Made by a program: the position numbers and the translations under genes. Of a DNA stretch of 5,844 bases, positions 3,347-5,844 are shown one piece after another. The DNA is from an uncultured Clostridia bacterium (GTDB taxonomy: Bacteria; Bacillota; Clostridia; Christensenellales; Pumilibacteraceae): contig CAKQJJ010000104.1 of assembly GCA_934247335.1 (NCBI GenBank), positions 1-5,844 on the forward strand. Reading direction: 5' to 3'. The notes below the pieces were generated by a model, which saw only the letters and a program-made list of their open reading frames with translations, was not told the origin of the DNA and ran no database searches. The first letter of the stretch is position 1. Every line of letters starts with the position of its first letter.

Positions 3347-5539
3347 ATGAAAATAAATTTCCTCGATTATAAAAACACGCTGCTATCGGCGGCAAACGAC
3401 AACCGTAAGCGCGAAAACGGCGAACTTAATCAATCAAAGCTGAAATCTTCCGTACAGTCGCTTTACGAAAGCCTTTCGGATAAGTCCGAAATAATAAAAC
3501 GCGCCGAAATAATCGCGTTCGTTTTGGACAATTGCGAATTTACCGACGACGAAAAAGATATTTTTCCGTGCGCGATGACGGGTGCGGGAATAGTAAGCGA
3601 ACTGCGCATCAAAAAAGTTTCGGTTGCCGAACAAAACGAAATTAAAGGCTCGCACCTTATATCGCTTGCGGCAAGCACCGAGGGGCTTTTCAACGGGTGG
3701 TTTGACTTTTCGCACCTTATGCCGGACTGGAAAAGCGTGTACTCGCTGGGAATTCCGGGGCTTATCGACAGGCTGGAAAAAAGCGAGCTTTCCTACGAAA
3801 AAAGCGGAACGCTCACAGGCGAGCAAAGAGAGTATTTTTACGCGGGAAAGCTGACCCTTAACGCGCTTATTCGCTATATGCTGCGCCGCGCCGAACGCGA
3901 AAAAAGTTATTCTTCCGAAGAGGGCGAATTGGTTTCAAACGCCTTTTATTCGCTTGCCTCGGGTAAGCCGAAAACGCTGTACGAGGCGATGCTGCTCTGC
4001 TTTACTTTTTACTGCGTTATGACTAACGTCGAGGGCAGTTTCGTGCGGTCGATAGGCGCGCTTGACGAGCTTTACGCGCCGTACTACTACAACGATATAA
4101 AAAGCGGCGTAAGCGAACAAAACGAAAACGCTTTTATCGACTGTTTTTATTATAAATGGCAGAGCATGTCTATCGTTGCCAACATTCCGTTTTATCTTGG
4201 CGGCACCGATATAAGCGGGCGCGACAAAATCACCGATTTTTCCCGACTTTTGGTTGAGCGGTACGTAAATTTGGACATAATCAGCCCGAAAATGCAGATA
4301 CGTTGCAACAAAAACACGCCCGAAGACTTTATAAAGCTTGTGCTTAGCGGCATACGCGGCGGCAAAAACAGCTTTGTGTTCTGCAACGACGACGTGATTA
4401 TTCCCGCTCTAGAATCTCTCGGCGAAGAAAAAAGCGACGCCGCGGATTACGCGCTTATCGGCTGCTACGAACCTCTCGCTTCGGGAAAAGAAGTGGCGTG
4501 TTCGTGCAACGGTCTTATAAACCTCGCAAAAGTTGTCGAAGCGGCGTTGAACGGCGGGCGCGACTACTTATCCGGCAAAGTCATGATCGATTGCGTGCCG
4601 TCTTCTTATAAAAATTTCGACGAATTCAAAGCGGAAGTGATTAAAATCGCGCTTGACTGCGCCGAAAAAGCCATGTTCGTCATTTCCGACGACGACCTGC
4701 ACTATCCGCTCGTGTCCTCTTCGCCCCTGTTCTCGGCAACGTACGAAAGCAGCGCGGATAATGGCAAGGATTTGTACTACGGCGGCGCGAAATACAACAA
4801 TTCGAGCATAAATATAATAGGGCTTGCCTCGTGCGTGGACAGCCTTACTTTTATCGAAAAAGTCGTGTTTGACGAGAAGAAATTGTCGCTTGCCGAGCTT
4901 AACGAAGCTTTGAAAAATAACTGGCGCGGAAACGAAAATCTTTTACGCGAGGCAAAGGCAAACAAGCAGCGGTTCGGCAACAATCTGCCTCATCCCGATT
5001 CGATCGCCGAGGAAATTATTTCGGCGCTTACCAAACGCATAAACGGCGCAAAAAACGGCAGGGGCGGCATATTCCGCACGGGGCTGTTTTCGGTGGACAA
5101 TTACCTGCTTTACGGCAAGCGGACGGGCGCCGGCGCGGACGGCAGAGTGTCCGGCGAGCCTATAAGCAAAAATCTGTGCGCGTGCAACGGCAAGGATTTG
5201 GCGGGCGTAACCGCGCTTATGAATTCGGTGTGCAAGCTTAATCTTAAAAACGCTCCCAACGGGGCGGTGCTCGACGTTATATTGCACCCGTCGGCGGTAA
5301 AGGGCGACGACGGACTGGACGCTTTTTACGGGCTTGTAAGAGGCTTTTTCGCGCAGGGCGGGCAGAGCGTGCATTTCAATGTTTTTTCGGCGGATACGCT
5401 TATAGACGCGCAGAAACATCCCGAAAAATACGCGTCGCTGCAAGTCCGTGTGTGCGGCTGGAACGCGTATTTTACGTCGCTTGATCAAGTGGAACAAAAC
5501 CAGTTTATCTCCGCCGCCAAATCCTCCGGAAATTTTTAG
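3347..5539 (+). CDS. Glycyl radical enzyme, PFL/dehydratase superfamily, substrate unassigned
   Basis: This is a complete 730-residue GRE. Seen: the PFL-like domain has a conserved SHLMPDWK segment (H123), PFYLGGTDISGRD (281-293) and the catalytic loop IGCYEP with Cys373 and Glu375. ADGRVSGEP (597-605) precedes the C-terminal glycyl radical domain, which ends AQKHPEKYASLQVRVCGWNA with radical Gly704, 26 residues from the end. Known: Gly radical passes to the active-site Cys, and a Cys-x-Glu loop is shared by dehydratases and C-N/C-S lyases, whereas pyruvate formate-lyase has adjacent cysteines. Inferred: a cytosolic, oxygen-sensitive eliminase activated by the product of 729-1628. At 730 residues it is at the short end for eliminase GREs. 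ATG at 3347 is preferred over the in-frame GTG at 3287, which lies inside the tandem operator and upstream of the -10 box. There is no good Shine-Dalgarno, only GGG at 3340-3342. I cannot name a substrate; GCYEP and RVCGWN differ from the GCVEP and RVxGY forms I associate with characterised members. Confidence 0.95.
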   Translation: MKINFLDYKNTLLSAANDNRKRENGELNQSKLKSSVQSLYESLSDKSEIIKRAEIIAFVLDNCEFTDDEKDIFPCAMTGAGIVSELRIKKVSVAEQNEIKGSHLISLAASTEGLFNGWFDFSHLMPDWKSVYSLGIPGLIDRLEKSELSYEKSGTLTGEQREYFYAGKLTLNALIRYMLRRAEREKSYSSEEGELVSNAFYSLASGKPKTLYEAMLLCFTFYCVMTNVEGSFVRSIGALDELYAPYYYNDIKSGVSEQNENAFIDCFYYKWQSMSIVANIPFYLGGTDISGRDKITDFSRLLVERYVNLDIISPKMQIRCNKNTPEDFIKLVLSGIRGGKNSFVFCNDDVIIPALESLGEEKSDAADYALIGCYEPLASGKEVACSCNGLINLAKVVEAALNGGRDYLSGKVMIDCVPSSYKNFDEFKAEVIKIALDCAEKAMFVISDDDLHYPLVSSSPLFSATYESSADNGKDLYYGGAKYNNSSINIIGLASCVDSLTFIEKVVFDEKKLSLAELNEALKNNWRGNENLLREAKANKQRFGNNLPHPDSIAEEIISALTKRINGAKNGRGGIFRTGLFSVDNYLLYGKRTGAGADGRVSGEPISKNLCACNGKDLAGVTALMNSVCKLNLKNAPNGAVLDVILHPSAVKGDDGLDAFYGLVRGFFAQGGQSVHFNVFSADTLIDAQKHPEKYASLQVRVCGWNAYFTSLDQVEQNQFISAAKSSGNF

Positions 5540-5544
5540 CCCCT

Positions 5545-5587
5545 TACTTTTTTGTAAAAAAGTAGGCAAAAAACTTTTGAGTTAGGT
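5545..5587. repeat. A/T-hairpin repeat just downstream of the GRE
   Basis: TACTTTTTT (5545-5553) and AAAAAAGTA (5556-5564) form a palindrome, followed by GGCAAAAAACTTTTGAGTTAGG. It starts 6 bases after the GRE stop codon, so the hairpin might act on the 3' end of that mRNA. With no U-tract after the stem it is not a classic terminator. The same repeat occurs at 1-30 and 5649-5690. Confidence 0.75.
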
Positions 5588-5621
5588 GTAAAGTTAATAT
5601 CAGAGTTGGTTTTTCTGCTTT

Positions 5622-5639
5622 TGCTTTACGTATAAAGCA
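5622..5639. repeat. Small palindrome
   Basis: TGCTTTA (5622-5628) and TAAAGCA (5633-5639) are perfect arms around CGTA. It sits between two copies of the A/T-hairpin repeat and is not followed by a U-tract. Its function is unknown. Confidence 0.4.
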
Positions 5640-5648
5640 GGCACCGCG

Positions 5649-5690
5649 CTTTTTTGAAAAAAGTGGGCAAAAAACTTTTGGGGTTAGGTG
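5649..5690. repeat. A/T-hairpin repeat, further copy
   Basis: CTTTTTT and AAAAAAG arms around a single G (5649-5663) are followed by a GGGCAAAAAACTTTTGGGGT tail. It is a diverged tandem copy of 5545-5587 in the same orientation, about 100 bp away. Confidence 0.75.
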
Positions 5691-5718
5691 TGCAGATACA
5701 AAGTCACATTTTTTGATT

Positions 5719-5781
5719 TGTAGGGGAGGGGTTTCCCCTCCCGTAATTTTATTCGGACAGCCGAGGACGTCTGTCCCTACA
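5719..5781. repeat. Paired-hairpin unit with a new left stem plus c', 63 bp
   Basis: TGTAGGG...CCCTACA ends enclose a left hairpin GGGAGGGG/CCCCTCCC around TTT, unlike any other copy in the window. The right hairpin is c', identical to those at 317-344 and 2140-2167. Together they show that the left hairpin is exchangeable while the tags and right hairpin are kept. Confidence 0.8.
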
Positions 5782-5814
5782 GTTAGAAAACTAACATTCG
5801 TGTTCTCTCATTTT

Positions 5815-5844
5815 AAAAGAGCGTTGCGAGGTTTGGGACACAGC
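5815..5844. repeat. Partial copy of element g (cut by window edge)
   Basis: GCGTTGCG followed by GGACACAG matches the start and a later motif of 2207-2313, with the intervening hairpins missing. The match begins exactly 41 bases after the CCCTAC tag (5780 to 5821), the same distance as at 2166 to 2207. The rest lies outside the window. No gene is seen anywhere in 5540-5844. Confidence 0.55.

Noticed and set aside
3347..5539. Classic pyruvate formate-lyase
   Set aside because: The active-site loop has one Cys followed by x-Glu (GCYEP), not two adjacent cysteines, and the nearby activase has ferredoxin clusters that PflA lacks.
5545..5564. Rho-independent terminator after the GRE
   Set aside because: The palindrome is A/T only, with a 2-4 nt loop, and is followed by GGCAAAAAAC instead of T residues. 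The same repeat occurs away from gene ends.
4943..5569. A 208-codon minus-strand frame opposite the GRE
   Set aside because: It is a shadow of the GRE coding strand. It is rich in Arg, Ala and Tyr with no family features, and it runs into the downstream repeat.

Overview
The window holds three genes in 5.8 kb of moderate-GC DNA, set in dense islands of short palindromic repeats. The genes are a glycyl radical enzyme (GRE, pyruvate formate-lyase/diol dehydratase superfamily), its radical-SAM activating enzyme, and an AraC-family regulator. GRE chemistry is strictly anaerobic. The lysine-rich proteins, the AAGGAG ribosome binding site and the repeat style suggest an uncultured anaerobic Bacillota (Clostridia-like) gut or sediment bacterium. 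That taxonomic guess is an inference from style, not from a marker gene.

Layout: 1-728 is a repeat island with no credible gene. 729-1628 (minus) is the GRE activase, with the radical-SAM CX3CX2C motif plus a two-cluster ferredoxin insert. 1629-1740 is its leader, and 1740-2376 is a second repeat island. 2377-3180 (minus) is the AraC-family regulator. 3181-3346 is a divergent control region. 3347-5539 (plus) is the 730-residue GRE, with active-site Cys373 in GCYEP and radical Gly704 in RVCGWNAYF. 5540-5844 is a third repeat island.

How the genes probably work together: the regulator senses an unknown ligand with its N-terminal domain. It would bind the tandem 12-bp repeats (3279-3290 and 3298-3309, 19 bp apart) just upstream of the GRE -10 box. 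The activase then uses S-adenosylmethionine to place the radical on Gly704 of the GRE. The Cys-x-Glu active site fits an eliminase (dehydratase or C-N/C-S/C-O lyase type) better than pyruvate formate-lyase, which has adjacent cysteines. I cannot assign the substrate, and there are no transporter, aldehyde dehydrogenase or microcompartment genes in the window to help.

The repeat islands are the other notable content. They are built from interchangeable hairpins, several with 3-nt loops. Many are arranged as head-to-head pairs of about 60 bp that begin GTAGGG and end CCCTAC. The pairs share AT-rich spacers and recur in the same order at several places. A 30-bp repeat (29/30 identical, same orientation) lies on both sides of the whole three-gene locus.
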